Source: Chitinophagales bacterium (GTDB lineage Bacteria; Bacteroidota; Bacteroidia; Chitinophagales; UBA10324). From it: a DNA stretch of 17,958 bases. Where the stretch lies: assembly GCA_013695775.1 (NCBI GenBank), contig JACCZV010000108.1, forward strand, positions 1 through 17,958, written 5' to 3'. The notes under the pieces are model-generated. The model was not told the DNA's origin. It made no database searches and saw only the letters and a program-made list of their open reading frames with translations. The number at the start of each line of letters is the position of its first letter. Positions within the stretch are counted from its first letter, which is position 1. Positions 7,814 through 15,100 of the stretch are shown piece after piece. Made by a program: the position numbers and the translations under genes.

Positions 7814-8530
7814 ATGAACATTTACAAATTCCGGGTGAGCTACGAAGATGACGACAGCATCTTTAGGGATATTGAGATTAAGCCGTCACAGACAATAAAT
7901 GATTTAGAATCCATAATCATTTCTTCTTATAATCTGCCGCCAAATGCGAATGGCAATTTCTATAAAAGCAATGACAACTGGCAGCGCGTGAAACAATTGG
8001 AAACCAATCCCGTCGTGCAGCAAAAAAAGGGGAAATCAAAAGCTAAAGCCAGTGCTGTAAAAATTCCTGTACTAGTTGCGTTTATTGATGATCCTCATCA
8101 GAAGCTTGTGTATGAATATAAGGGAACCCAGGAATTTACATTTCTAATTGAGCTTATTTCGTTAACAGGAGCTGAAAAAAGCAATATGATGTATCCTGCC
8201 AGTGTGAAGCAGCATGGCCCTTCACCATTTAAGAAAGAAGAGCTTGTAGCACACTTCAGCAAAGCCAGCGATGATGAGGAAGAAGAAGTACATGTTATCG
8301 ATTCAGAAGAGGTAGATGTAGAAAGCATGACAATGGAGGGCGAGGAGGAGACTGAAGTGCAAACTGATGATTCTGAATCGGAGGCGGATGTTTTGTCCAT
8401 AGCTGATGAAGCAGATGAAGCCGATGAAGCCGAAGTGGAGCCAGGGGAAGACGATGCAAATCTCGAAGATCTTACAGCAGAAGAATTTGATGAAGATTTT
8501 GCCCGGGATACAGAGGAAGATTTCCGTTGA
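7814..8530 (+). CDS. pRiA4b ORF-3-like (IS1096 TnpR-like) protein with acidic tail
   Basis: 238 residues. The first part, MNIYKFRVSYEDDDSIFRDI then a helix and NFYKSNDNWQRV near 48-58, and a later KLVYEYKGTQEFTFLIEL near 97-114, match the small beta-rich family named after plasmid pRiA4b ORF-3, also labelled IS1096 passenger TnpR-like. The family has no firmly assigned biochemical function that I know of. A lysine-rich insert lies at about 71-83. From about 152 to the end the chain is almost entirely Asp/Glu-rich, probably disordered, with a tandem ADE repeat at 197-205. It sits between cca and miaA, 29 bases before miaA, on the same strand, so cotranscription with tRNA-maturation genes is likely. 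There is no transposase or resolvase catalytic motif, so the transposon-linked family name should not be read as function. Confidence 0.8.
   Translation: MNIYKFRVSYEDDDSIFRDIEIKPSQTINDLESIIISSYNLPPNANGNFYKSNDNWQRVKQLETNPVVQQKKGKSKAKASAVKIPVLVAFIDDPHQKLVYEYKGTQEFTFLIELISLTGAEKSNMMYPASVKQHGPSPFKKEELVAHFSKASDDEEEEVHVIDSEEVDVESMTMEGEEETEVQTDDSESEADVLSIADEADEADEAEVEPGEDDANLEDLTAEEFDEDFARDTEEDFR
8402..8428 (+). repeat. Three tandem 9-bp units in the acidic-tail coding region
   Basis: Three in-frame copies of GCnGATGAA encode Ala-Asp-Glu three times. The unit is a multiple of three, so slippage would lengthen or shorten the tail without a frameshift. Confidence 0.7.
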
Positions 8531-8559
8531 ATAAATATCCTAATTGAAAATATGCTTAT

Positions 8560-9492
8560 GTGAAATTCCTGATTGCTGTAGCCGGACCCACCGCTATTGG
8601 GAAGACGAAGGTTAGCATTGCACTTGCCCGCTATTATAACAGCGAAATTATTTCTGCAGATGCGCGGCAACTATACCGCGAAATGAATATAGGAACTGCA
8701 AAACCTTTACATAATGAATTGAATTCCATTACTCACCATTTTATAAATCATTGCTCTATCCACCAGGCATATAGTGCGGGTGATTTTGAGAAAGAAGCAT
8801 TGCTAAAAATCAATTATCTCTTTGAGTCGCATGATGTACTTGTTATTACCGGGGGTTCAGGGCTTTTTATGAGGGCTGTATTGCAGGGCCTTAATGAATT
8901 TCCCTCGGTGAATAAGCAGGTACAACATCGTTTAGATGACATTCTTAAATCCCAAGGGATCATTGCACTGCAGAACCTATTGCGCGATTATGATCCCAAA
9001 TATTATGAAAGTGCAGACCTGAATAATCCCCGAAGATTACTACGTGCATTGTCTGTGAGCATTTCATCCGGAAAGCCGTATTCCAGCTTCAAAACCAATG
9101 ATGTTCAGCCTAGAAATTTTCAGGTAATTAAAATTGGATTGTATTTGGATCGCAACATCCTTTACCACAGGATAAACAACCGGGTAGACCAGATGATGCA
9201 GGATGGCTTTCTTCAGGAAGCTCAGAATTTAAAACCTTTTGCACATCTGAACGCGTTGCAGACAGTAGGATACCAGGAGTTGTTTGATCATCTGGATGGA
9301 AAGCTAACCTTACCTGAAGCGGTTAATCTTATAAAGCAGCACAGCCGCAATTATGCAAAAAGGCAGTTGACATGGCTAAGGAAAGAGAAGGACATCACCT
9401 GGTTTCACCCTGATCAAATACAGGAGATGATTGTTTTCGTTGAAGAATCAAGATTGAAAGGTAAAATAATCGAGGGTTCAATGACTCATTAA
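8560..9492 (+). CDS. miaA: tRNA dimethylallyltransferase
   Basis: 310 residues, normal for MiaA, which transfers a dimethylallyl group to N6 of A37 in tRNAs reading codons that begin with U. The P-loop GPTAIGKT is at 9-16. ADARQLYREMNIGTAKP follows at 33-49, the family's Asp-Ser/Ala-Arg-Gln-Tyr substrate region with the nucleophile-activating Asp. GGSGLF is at 98-103. The C-terminal block LQTVGYQEL then SRNYAKRQLTWLRK is the tRNA-binding end common to all MiaA proteins. The start is GTG at 8560: it gives the standard KFLIAVAGPT N-terminus and no in-frame ATG exists before the P-loop. The GTG overlaps the stop of the tiny frame ATG-CTT-ATG-TGA (8552-8563). It lies close behind the pRiA4b-like gene and ahead of a phosphodiesterase gene. 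Confidence 0.96.
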   Translation: MKFLIAVAGPTAIGKTKVSIALARYYNSEIISADARQLYREMNIGTAKPLHNELNSITHHFINHCSIHQAYSAGDFEKEALLKINYLFESHDVLVITGGSGLFMRAVLQGLNEFPSVNKQVQHRLDDILKSQGIIALQNLLRDYDPKYYESADLNNPRRLLRALSVSISSGKPYSSFKTNDVQPRNFQVIKIGLYLDRNILYHRINNRVDQMMQDGFLQEAQNLKPFAHLNALQTVGYQELFDHLDGKLTLPEAVNLIKQHSRNYAKRQLTWLRKEKDITWFHPDQIQEMIVFVEESRLKGKIIEGSMTH

Positions 9493-9558
9493 GCTATGAC
9501 CCATTTGTTAATGGTCTCAAATCTGTATTGTACTTTCTATTAATCTATATACCTATCA

Positions 9559-10071
9559 ATGAGATCCATAGGAATTCTCGCAGATACTCATGGTTTCCTT
9601 GACCCCTCACTGTTCAATTATTTCAGAGATTGTGATGAACTGTGGCACGCAGGTGATTTTGGAAAGGGCATTGCAGAGGCACTTGCAGCATTCAAACCCT
9701 TAAAGGGAGTTTTTGGAAATATTGATGGATCAGATGTGCGCAGCGTTTTTAAAAAAGATATGGTCTTTAGTTGCGAGGGCGTAAATATCTTCATGACCCA
9801 TATCGGAGGATATCCTGGCCATTATGATGCACGCGTGAAATCATTGCTTCAATCGTTGAAACCACAGATTTTTATAACCGGCCATTCGCATATTATTAAG
9901 ATCATGCGTGACCCTAAGTTGAATGATCTCCTTCACATCAATCCTGGCGCTGCCGGCAAGGTAGGATTTCACATAATGCGAACAGTAGTCCGGTTGAAGA
10001 TTGACGGAAAGAGGATCTTTGATGTTGAAGTGATTGAGCTTGGTAAAAAAAGTGCGGTTATAAAAAAATAG
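9559..10071 (+). CDS. Metallophosphoesterase, YfcE/MJ0936 family phosphodiesterase
   Basis: 170 residues, the typical length for YfcE/MJ0936 enzymes, which hydrolyse phosphodiesters with two metal ions and whose physiological substrate is usually unknown. The full set of metal ligands is visible: DTH at 9-11, GD at 32-33, GNID at 53-56, H81 in FMTHIGGY, and GHSH at 108-111. There is no signal peptide, so it is cytosolic. It starts at ATG 9559, 66 bases after miaA, and may be the last gene of the cca/miaA group since no promoter box is seen in the gap. It converges on the HhH gene with only 28 bases between the stops, and I see no strong terminator there. Confidence 0.9.
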   Translation: MRSIGILADTHGFLDPSLFNYFRDCDELWHAGDFGKGIAEALAAFKPLKGVFGNIDGSDVRSVFKKDMVFSCEGVNIFMTHIGGYPGHYDARVKSLLQSLKPQIFITGHSHIIKIMRDPKLNDLLHINPGAAGKVGFHIMRTVVRLKIDGKRIFDVEVIELGKKSAVIKK

Positions 10072-10099
10072 ATTCCTAAGGATCTGCTTCCCGATAGGA

Positions 10100-12301
10100 T
10101 TAGAATCTGAAGCGCACCTCTGCCTTAACCTCAGATTTTTTATCTCCTGCAATTTCATCAAGACCGCTGCTGATGGTATCTATGTTCGTATAATATGTTT
10201 GCGCATAACGAAGCCAAACATCAATTGCACGACTTATGCTGTATCGTCCAATTATATAAAAGCGCATTCCCCTATTGGAGAACGCAGGAACGGAATAGGC
10301 ATAGAGAACATCTGTTTCAAAGGCATAAATGCGCGCGGCATATGAGTCCGCATCAAAAAGACAAATTCTACCTGTAATATCTAATGGAGATCCCATTTTA
10401 TTATAGATCACATCCTGGTAGGTGAGAAAGCCATTTTCAGTAGGAAATTCTTCTTCATTATAGAAAACCCATTCTACGCGGCTTCGTAACGTAACTGATG
10501 AAGTGGCTTTAAATGTCAGGTTTAACCTGAGATTTTGTTTATGAATGGCTGACAAGTAATCTATTGGTGTATCATTTAAAGAAGAATTCTGTTGTTTTTT
10601 CTCGTCTTTCCATCTTCCATAAATCTCCAATATCTTATTCGGTTTATAAGTGAGTTGAATCAGAAGATCAGTTCCGTTGGAAGGAGCATCTACCTGGAAA
10701 TCTATCCATGGTTTGTGAAAAAAGTCTGCGTAAGCTGACATCTCCCACCCTTTCAGTGGTCTTATCACGAGGCCGCTATAGATACCACTTTCATTGTCGT
10801 TGGTACTCGACTCCCCAAAAGCATTGGCATAAAGAGAATGATAATCTCTTTCATAATTCCTGTAAATCATTGCAAGATCAACACGTGGATCAAGACTTAT
10901 CAGCATGCCGGAGATTATAGCTTTGCCGCCCCTTTCATCCATTGCTGCTTCACCAAATAAATTGAAATTGCGGTACTGCCAGTCATAATGTGCACCAATG
11001 GTGGTTAATTGGTTACCAGAAAATTTAAATGCGTTGTAAGGTTGAAGAGAGGATTCAACCGCGGCTCCAAATTTCGTATGAATCGCTGTAACGCCTAATG
11101 TTAAGGACTGTATCCTAAAGTCCGCATTGGCTCCGGCTACAATTTGGTTGATGACATTTTTATCTGCTATTTCTGATTCTGTACGATGGAATCCATCTCC
11201 ACCTACAGAGCTTACAAAAATGTTTTCTCCAACAGTGTCTGTAGCGGTGATGTTTCCATCAATTTTCTTCAGGGATGAAAATGCCGTGAACGAAACATTT
11301 TTACTGCCAATCACCACAGCACCACCACGGAAGTAGTTATATTCATCGGTTGAAGTATAAGGACGCACCGTTCTGCCACCATACTTCATATTCATCACCA
11401 TTGAGCTCTTGCTCACTCCAAACCCAGAGGCAACAAGCAATCCCTGTCCGAATTTCAATTCGTAATCACCCAGCGCCAGTGCCTTCAGGAATTTAGAACC
11501 ACGATAATAGATATGGAAAGAATAGAAATCAAATCCCTGTTTTTGCGAACCTGAAAAAAATTCTTCTCCCGCATCTTTTTGTGCGGTAATTCCATAACTG
11601 AATTTTGTGGAATACTGATAGCGAAATCTTGAGTACAGAGATAAGGGGCTTCCCAGGTATCGTGTTGTTGAAGATGAGGCGGAATCTGTGGGGCTGAAAC
11701 CTTTCTGTTCTTCAAGAAGCCTTTGGCCGCGTAATAAAATAGTATAGTCTCCATCGAGAAACAGGTCACGTGATGTTACCCTGACATCTGAAATATCAGA
11801 GTTTACTTTTATGTAAGGCAAAACGGCTTTGATTGCAGCAACATCTAAATATGGAACAGCCTGCAATTCATAGATAGAAGAAAATTTTCCCAGTGTTTCG
11901 CGATAGGATAATATTGCATTGATCTGAACATCTGTAAGCAGATCCAATTCCTGCAACGGCTTAAAATCCTCTGCCTCGGCATTGTTTATGTTGACTGGAT
12001 GAGTGAGTAGGGATTTATCAAGATCTATTAGGTTTTCATAATCGCCGCTGCTGTTTTCATTCTCTTCTACCAATTGCTCTATGTAATCTTCTTTCTTCTC
12101 CTCTTCATCAGGTGGTAATGTTTGGGCAGAAAGCAACGATAGAAATGATGAGCCGAATAGATATAGGTAAATAAAAATTTTGGAAACAGCAGCCCAACGA
12201 AGTTTGAAATTAATGTATGTAACAATGTTGCTATTAGACTGATGTGAACGATCTTTTGAAACTGTCAGACTGTTTCTAAGTATAGGCTTCACTTCGTGCA
12301 T
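10100..12301 (-). CDS. Secreted helix-hairpin-helix protein with predicted outer-membrane beta-barrel body
   Basis: 733 residues. A hydrophobic stretch at about 38-58 ending LLSAQ is a signal peptide with an unusually long n-region; there is no closer in-frame ATG/GTG/TTG that I can find. An acidic linker follows (about 64-98). Then a ComEA-like helix-hairpin-helix pair lies at about 102-165: VNINNAEAEDF, AILSYRETLGKFSSIYELQ and a final short helix. The rest (about 170-733) is rich in alternating aromatic and polar strands and ends VRFRF, a C-terminal aromatic residue as in BAM-inserted barrels. HhH motifs generally bind the DNA backbone, and ComEA does so in the periplasm during transformation; a DNA-related role here is inference. 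The ATG (12301) is one base after the stop of the upstream barrel gene (TGATATG), so the two are translationally coupled. Confidence 0.75.
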   Translation of the reverse strand: MHEVKPILRNSLTVSKDRSHQSNSNIVTYINFKLRWAAVSKIFIYLYLFGSSFLSLLSAQTLPPDEEEKKEDYIEQLVEENENSSGDYENLIDLDKSLLTHPVNINNAEAEDFKPLQELDLLTDVQINAILSYRETLGKFSSIYELQAVPYLDVAAIKAVLPYIKVNSDISDVRVTSRDLFLDGDYTILLRGQRLLEEQKGFSPTDSASSSTTRYLGSPLSLYSRFRYQYSTKFSYGITAQKDAGEEFFSGSQKQGFDFYSFHIYYRGSKFLKALALGDYELKFGQGLLVASGFGVSKSSMVMNMKYGGRTVRPYTSTDEYNYFRGGAVVIGSKNVSFTAFSSLKKIDGNITATDTVGENIFVSSVGGDGFHRTESEIADKNVINQIVAGANADFRIQSLTLGVTAIHTKFGAAVESSLQPYNAFKFSGNQLTTIGAHYDWQYRNFNLFGEAAMDERGGKAIISGMLISLDPRVDLAMIYRNYERDYHSLYANAFGESSTNDNESGIYSGLVIRPLKGWEMSAYADFFHKPWIDFQVDAPSNGTDLLIQLTYKPNKILEIYGRWKDEKKQQNSSLNDTPIDYLSAIHKQNLRLNLTFKATSSVTLRSRVEWVFYNEEEFPTENGFLTYQDVIYNKMGSPLDITGRICLFDADSYAARIYAFETDVLYAYSVPAFSNRGMRFYIIGRYSISRAIDVWLRYAQTYYTNIDTISSGLDEIAGDKKSEVKAEVRFRF

Positions 12302-12302
12302 A

Positions 12303-13127
12303 TCATTTTTTTCTGGCGAAGAGGTAGCTTACAGAGATTTGTGGCGAAGCCCCGAGCAAAGCATGATAACGGGTACTGGCATCAATCTTCAGTTGTTTTA
12401 TGTTGATTCCTATTCCAAAAGAATAAACTGATGGATTCGTTTCAATGCCGGCACGTAGGTGTAAGGCATCAACGACTCTATATTCCAAACCCAAACATAA
12501 CTGTGCCGGATCCTGGATATTTTTTTTGGTTTCTACTGCAAGTAAAACTTTATTGCCGGGCATAAATGACAACCCAAGTCTGATGGTCGTGGGTATTTTT
12601 TCATCGGCAAAACCAGTGTTTACACGGACAGGGTTAAACACATGAACACCGGTAGAAATTTTATCATTTATTTTCATCATCAGCCCAGCCTCGAAAGTAA
12701 ATGCTGAGGCATTTCCATATTCAGATATAGAAGTTCCGAGGTAATCTAATTGAATTCCTGCAGCTATCTTTTCAGTGAACAACCTTGAGTAGGCAAGGCC
12801 AATCTTTTTTTCATTATAAAGATCGAAGCCATAATAATTGGCGCTAAAACCAAAGACCCCGGATTTGGTAGGGAAAATAATTCCTGCTGCATTGTAGCTG
12901 AGTTCCTTAAGCAGGAATCTTCTTTCCGAATATAAACCAATAGAAATTTCATTTATATAGGCCAGCGCCGCCTGGTTGTTAAATACTGAGAACGGATCTG
13001 AAAGAGTGATGCTCGCATTCCCCAGAGCATTCGAGCGGGCACCTATAGAATGCGGTTCATTTCCCGCAAAACAAGCGAAGGACAAAAAATGGGACAGGCA
13101 AAATAATATCGGTATATATTTCTTCAT
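12303..13127 (-). CDS. PorV/PorQ-like outer-membrane beta-barrel protein
   Basis: 274 residues. A signal peptide is visible at 1-21 (MKKYIPILFC then FLSFACFA). The mature start HSIGARSNALGNASITLSD and NNQAALAYI resemble the N-terminus of PorV/PorQ and UPF0164 proteins (GaRa.GmG.A...D..a...NPAgLa), a FadL-like barrel group in Bacteroidota. Further strands include GVFGFSANYYG, KIGLAYSRLF, GIQLDYLG and a final ISVSYLF. PorV itself is a partner in type IX secretion, but many paralogues exist and this one lies beside no other T9SS gene, so I do not call it PorV. ATG at 13127 is preferred: a TTG six codons upstream falls inside the promoter box. It is cotranscribed and coupled with the HhH protein gene. 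Confidence 0.75.
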   Translation of the reverse strand: MKKYIPILFCLSHFLSFACFAGNEPHSIGARSNALGNASITLSDPFSVFNNQAALAYINEISIGLYSERRFLLKELSYNAAGIIFPTKSGVFGFSANYYGFDLYNEKKIGLAYSRLFTEKIAAGIQLDYLGTSISEYGNASAFTFEAGLMMKINDKISTGVHVFNPVRVNTGFADEKIPTTIRLGLSFMPGNKVLLAVETKKNIQDPAQLCLGLEYRVVDALHLRAGIETNPSVYSFGIGINIKQLKIDASTRYHALLGASPQISVSYLFARKK

Positions 13128-13142
13128 TGATAAGGTCAATAT

Positions 13143-13150
13143 CAAATATA
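13143..13150 (-). promoter_or_regulatory. Putative -7 promoter box for the barrel/HhH operon
   Basis: The minus strand reads TATATTTG, an exact TAnnTTTG match. The predicted transcript would start roughly 9 bases before the ATG at 13127, giving a very short leader. This placement argues for that ATG over the TTG at 13145. Confidence 0.5.
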
Positions 13151-13245
13151 ATGATTTGCTATGAAAGCAGAAACATTAGAAGGATATTCATAGATATACC
13201 GGGTAAAAGATTAATTTTCAAGCTCAAAATTGGAAGCTGATATCT

Positions 13246-13893
13246 TCAAAATAAACCATGTAGCTGAGCTCTAACTTTATTTACTACATCCCCTAAGTTT
13301 TCCGGATTCTCTTCGAAGTTGCACTTGTCAATATCAATGATCAGCAACTTGCCTTCATTATAATTATTCACCCAGTTTTCATAATATTCATTCAATCTGC
13401 GGAGGTAATCGAGCCTAAGATTGTCTTCATATTCGCGACCACGCTTTTGTATTTGTCCTACCAGGGCAGAGATGGAGCCCCTAATATATATCAGGAGGTC
13501 AGGAGGCTTTATAAGCGCACTGATGGTCTTGAAAAGCGCGCTGTAGTTTTCAAAATCTCTTTTCGTCATCAATCCCATTGCATGAAGATTTGGCGCGAAA
13601 ATCTGTGCATCTTCATAAATGGTGCGGTCCTGGATCACCGTTTTTTCACCCTGCTGAATGCGGATGATCTGGCTGAAGCGGGTGTTTAGAAAATATATCT
13701 GAAGGTTGAAAGACCAGCGCGGCATGTTCTCATAAAAATCATAGAGATATGGATTGTTGTCTACGTCCTCATAGTGAGGTTCCCAGTTAAAGTGCTTTGC
13801 AAGCAAAGTGGTAAGCGTAGTTTTTCCTGCGCCAATATTACCGGCTACCGCGATGTGCTTCACATTTGCAACTTTCAAATCTTTCTTCGCCAT
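13246..13893 (-). CDS. Deoxynucleoside kinase (dNK family)
   Basis: 215 residues of the deoxyadenosine/deoxyguanosine/deoxycytidine kinase family, which phosphorylates salvaged deoxynucleosides to monophosphates. The P-loop GNIGAGKT is at 18-25. YEDVDNNPYL at 41-50 supplies the catalytic carboxylate region. QDRTIYED at 88-95 is the family's D/E-R-S-like motif. A lid with RGREYEDNLRLDYL lies near 150. Base preference cannot be read from the sequence; purine deoxynucleosides are common for bacterial relatives. There is no signal or membrane segment. ATG at 13893 is the natural start. The gene lies downstream of trpS on the same strand, but the 165-base gap and a candidate promoter suggest its own transcript. 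Confidence 0.92.
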   Translation of the reverse strand: MAKKDLKVANVKHIAVAGNIGAGKTTLTTLLAKHFNWEPHYEDVDNNPYLYDFYENMPRWSFNLQIYFLNTRFSQIIRIQQGEKTVIQDRTIYEDAQIFAPNLHAMGLMTKRDFENYSALFKTISALIKPPDLLIYIRGSISALVGQIQKRGREYEDNLRLDYLRRLNEYYENWVNNYNEGKLLIIDIDKCNFEENPENLGDVVNKVRAQLHGLF

Positions 13894-13911
13894 CAGGGTT
13901 ATTTAAAATTC

Positions 13912-13945
13912 ATTTCGAAATATACTGTAATTGCTGATACTGCAA
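13912..13945 (-). promoter_or_regulatory. Candidate promoter/operator region of the deoxynucleoside kinase gene
   Basis: On the minus strand TTG (13945-13943), 18 bases and then TATATTTC (13924-13917) resemble the -33/-7 arrangement with one mismatch in the -7 box. The box overlaps the perfect palindrome ATTTCGAAAT at 13912-13921. A second TTCGAA lies at 13961-13966, 47 bases away. A repressor site is possible. Confidence 0.3.
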
Positions 13946-14058
13946 GCGATGTCCGAAATTTTCGAATATTATATGCGGTTCTAATTCTTGCTAATTAAGA
14001 TGGGAGGATTTCAGCATTAACTTGTTGCTCATCTTGAATTGAGTGCGGTGATGTATCA

Positions 14059-15054
14059 TTAAAACTTTTTGATCCCGATAATTTTTCGCACTTCATTCAC
14101 TGTTATCGCCGCACTTTCTTTGGCCTTTTCTGCTCCGTGAGAGACTATGGTATGGAGCAGCTCGGTGTCTGCAAAAAATTTTTTTATCTGTTGCTGAATA
14201 GGTGCTATAAACCTAATCATATCTTCTGCAAGCTGTTTTTTCATGTCTCCATATCTGATGGTGCAATTGTTATAGGAACTTTCAAAATGTTCAACTGTAT
14301 CGGAGTCGGAGACAAGCTTCATAAGAGTAAAAATGTTTGCAATCGATTCTGATTTTGGCTGGTTTGGCTCAACGGGGCCGGTGTCTGTTACGGCCCGCAT
14401 CACCTTTTTCCTTATTGCTTCGGGTTCATCCACTAAAAAAATTGTGTTTCCTTCAGCCGCCGATTTTCCCATTTTTCCAGAGCCATCTAATCCCGGAACT
14501 TTAATAAGTTCTTCTGAAAAATTGAATGCCTCGGGTTCCGGAAAATAATTCACTCCATATAAATGATTGAAGCGATTCACGAAGTTGCGTGTCATCTCGA
14601 GGTGTTGCTGCTGGTCTTTGCCTACGGGAACTTTATGTGCCCTATGAATGATGATATCCGCCGCCATAAGAACAGGGTAAGTGAGGAGCCCTGCATTCAC
14701 ATTATCAGGGTGCATGCGTATTTTATCCTTGAACGAGGTGCTTCGTTCCAGCTCACCAACATACGCGAGCATGTTTAATAAGAGATATAATTCCGCCGTT
14801 TCCGGAACATCACTTTGTATGTATAAGGTGCATTTTTCCGGGTCTATGCCACAGGCAAGGTATTCAGCAAGCACCTGTCGCACAGAGGTGTTGAGGTCGG
14901 CAGGATTGGGATGAGTGGTGAGAGAATGATAATCTGCGACAAAAAAAAATGAGTTATAATCCTGCTGCATTTTTATGAAATTTCGAACCGCGCCGAAATA
15001 GTTTCCCAGGTGCAGGTTTCCTGTCGGGCGAATGCCACTGACCACAGTGTCCAT
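14059..15054 (-). CDS. trpS: Tryptophanyl-tRNA synthetase
   Basis: 331 residues from ATG 15054, normal for bacterial TrpRS, which charges tRNA-Trp. The class I signature HLGN (HIGH motif) is at about 15-18 within GIRPTGNLHLGNYFGAV. PVGKDQQQHLEMTRN follows in mid-protein. GLDGSGKMGKSAAEGN places the KMSKS loop as KMGKS at about 194-198, a variant seen in other TrpRS proteins. An ATG at 15102 would add sixteen hydrophobic residues (MIFFTAPKLIFFTLPH), but it would run into the divergent acyltransferase start, and family members begin at the chosen Met just before the TVVSGIRPTG segment. A TTACTTTGC sequence (15068-15060) five bases before the ATG resembles a -7 box and would give an almost leaderless transcript. 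Confidence 0.96.
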   Translation of the reverse strand: MDTVVSGIRPTGNLHLGNYFGAVRNFIKMQQDYNSFFFVADYHSLTTHPNPADLNTSVRQVLAEYLACGIDPEKCTLYIQSDVPETAELYLLLNMLAYVGELERSTSFKDKIRMHPDNVNAGLLTYPVLMAADIIIHRAHKVPVGKDQQQHLEMTRNFVNRFNHLYGVNYFPEPEAFNFSEELIKVPGLDGSGKMGKSAAEGNTIFLVDEPEAIRKKVMRAVTDTGPVEPNQPKSESIANIFTLMKLVSDSDTVEHFESSYNNCTIRYGDMKKQLAEDMIRFIAPIQQQIKKFFADTELLHTIVSHGAEKAKESAAITVNEVRKIIGIKKF

Positions 15055-15075
15055 ATGCGGCAAAGTAAAAAAAAT

Positions 15076-15083
15076 TAATTTTG
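15076..15083 (+). promoter_or_regulatory. Putative -7 promoter box for the acyltransferase/ABC operon
   Basis: TAATTTTG is an exact TAnnTTTG match in the 46-base divergent gap with trpS. A transcript starting about seven bases later would begin near 15090. This favours ATG 15101 over an in-frame GTG at 15089. Confidence 0.4.
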
Positions 15084-15100
15084 GCGCTGTGAAAAAAATC

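Noticed and set aside
7814..8530. Reading the pRiA4b-like gene as part of a transposon (IS1096 TnpR name)
   Set aside because: There is no transposase, terminal inverted repeat, target duplication or resolvase catalytic serine nearby; the label reflects family naming only.
8098..8670. Long minus-strand frame of 190 codons rich in serine
   Set aside because: It is antisense to the acidic tail of the pRiA4b-like gene; the Ser runs are the reverse complement of GAT/GAA codons. It shows no family motif.
10072..10099. Possible bidirectional terminator between the converging phosphodiesterase and HhH genes
   Set aside because: Only about five base pairs (TCCTA/TAGGA) can form, with no T-run on either side.
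15032..15100. Longer N-terminus for the acyltransferase starting inside trpS
   Set aside because: The extra residues are antisense to the trpS start and lack family likeness; the promoter box lies within this stretch.
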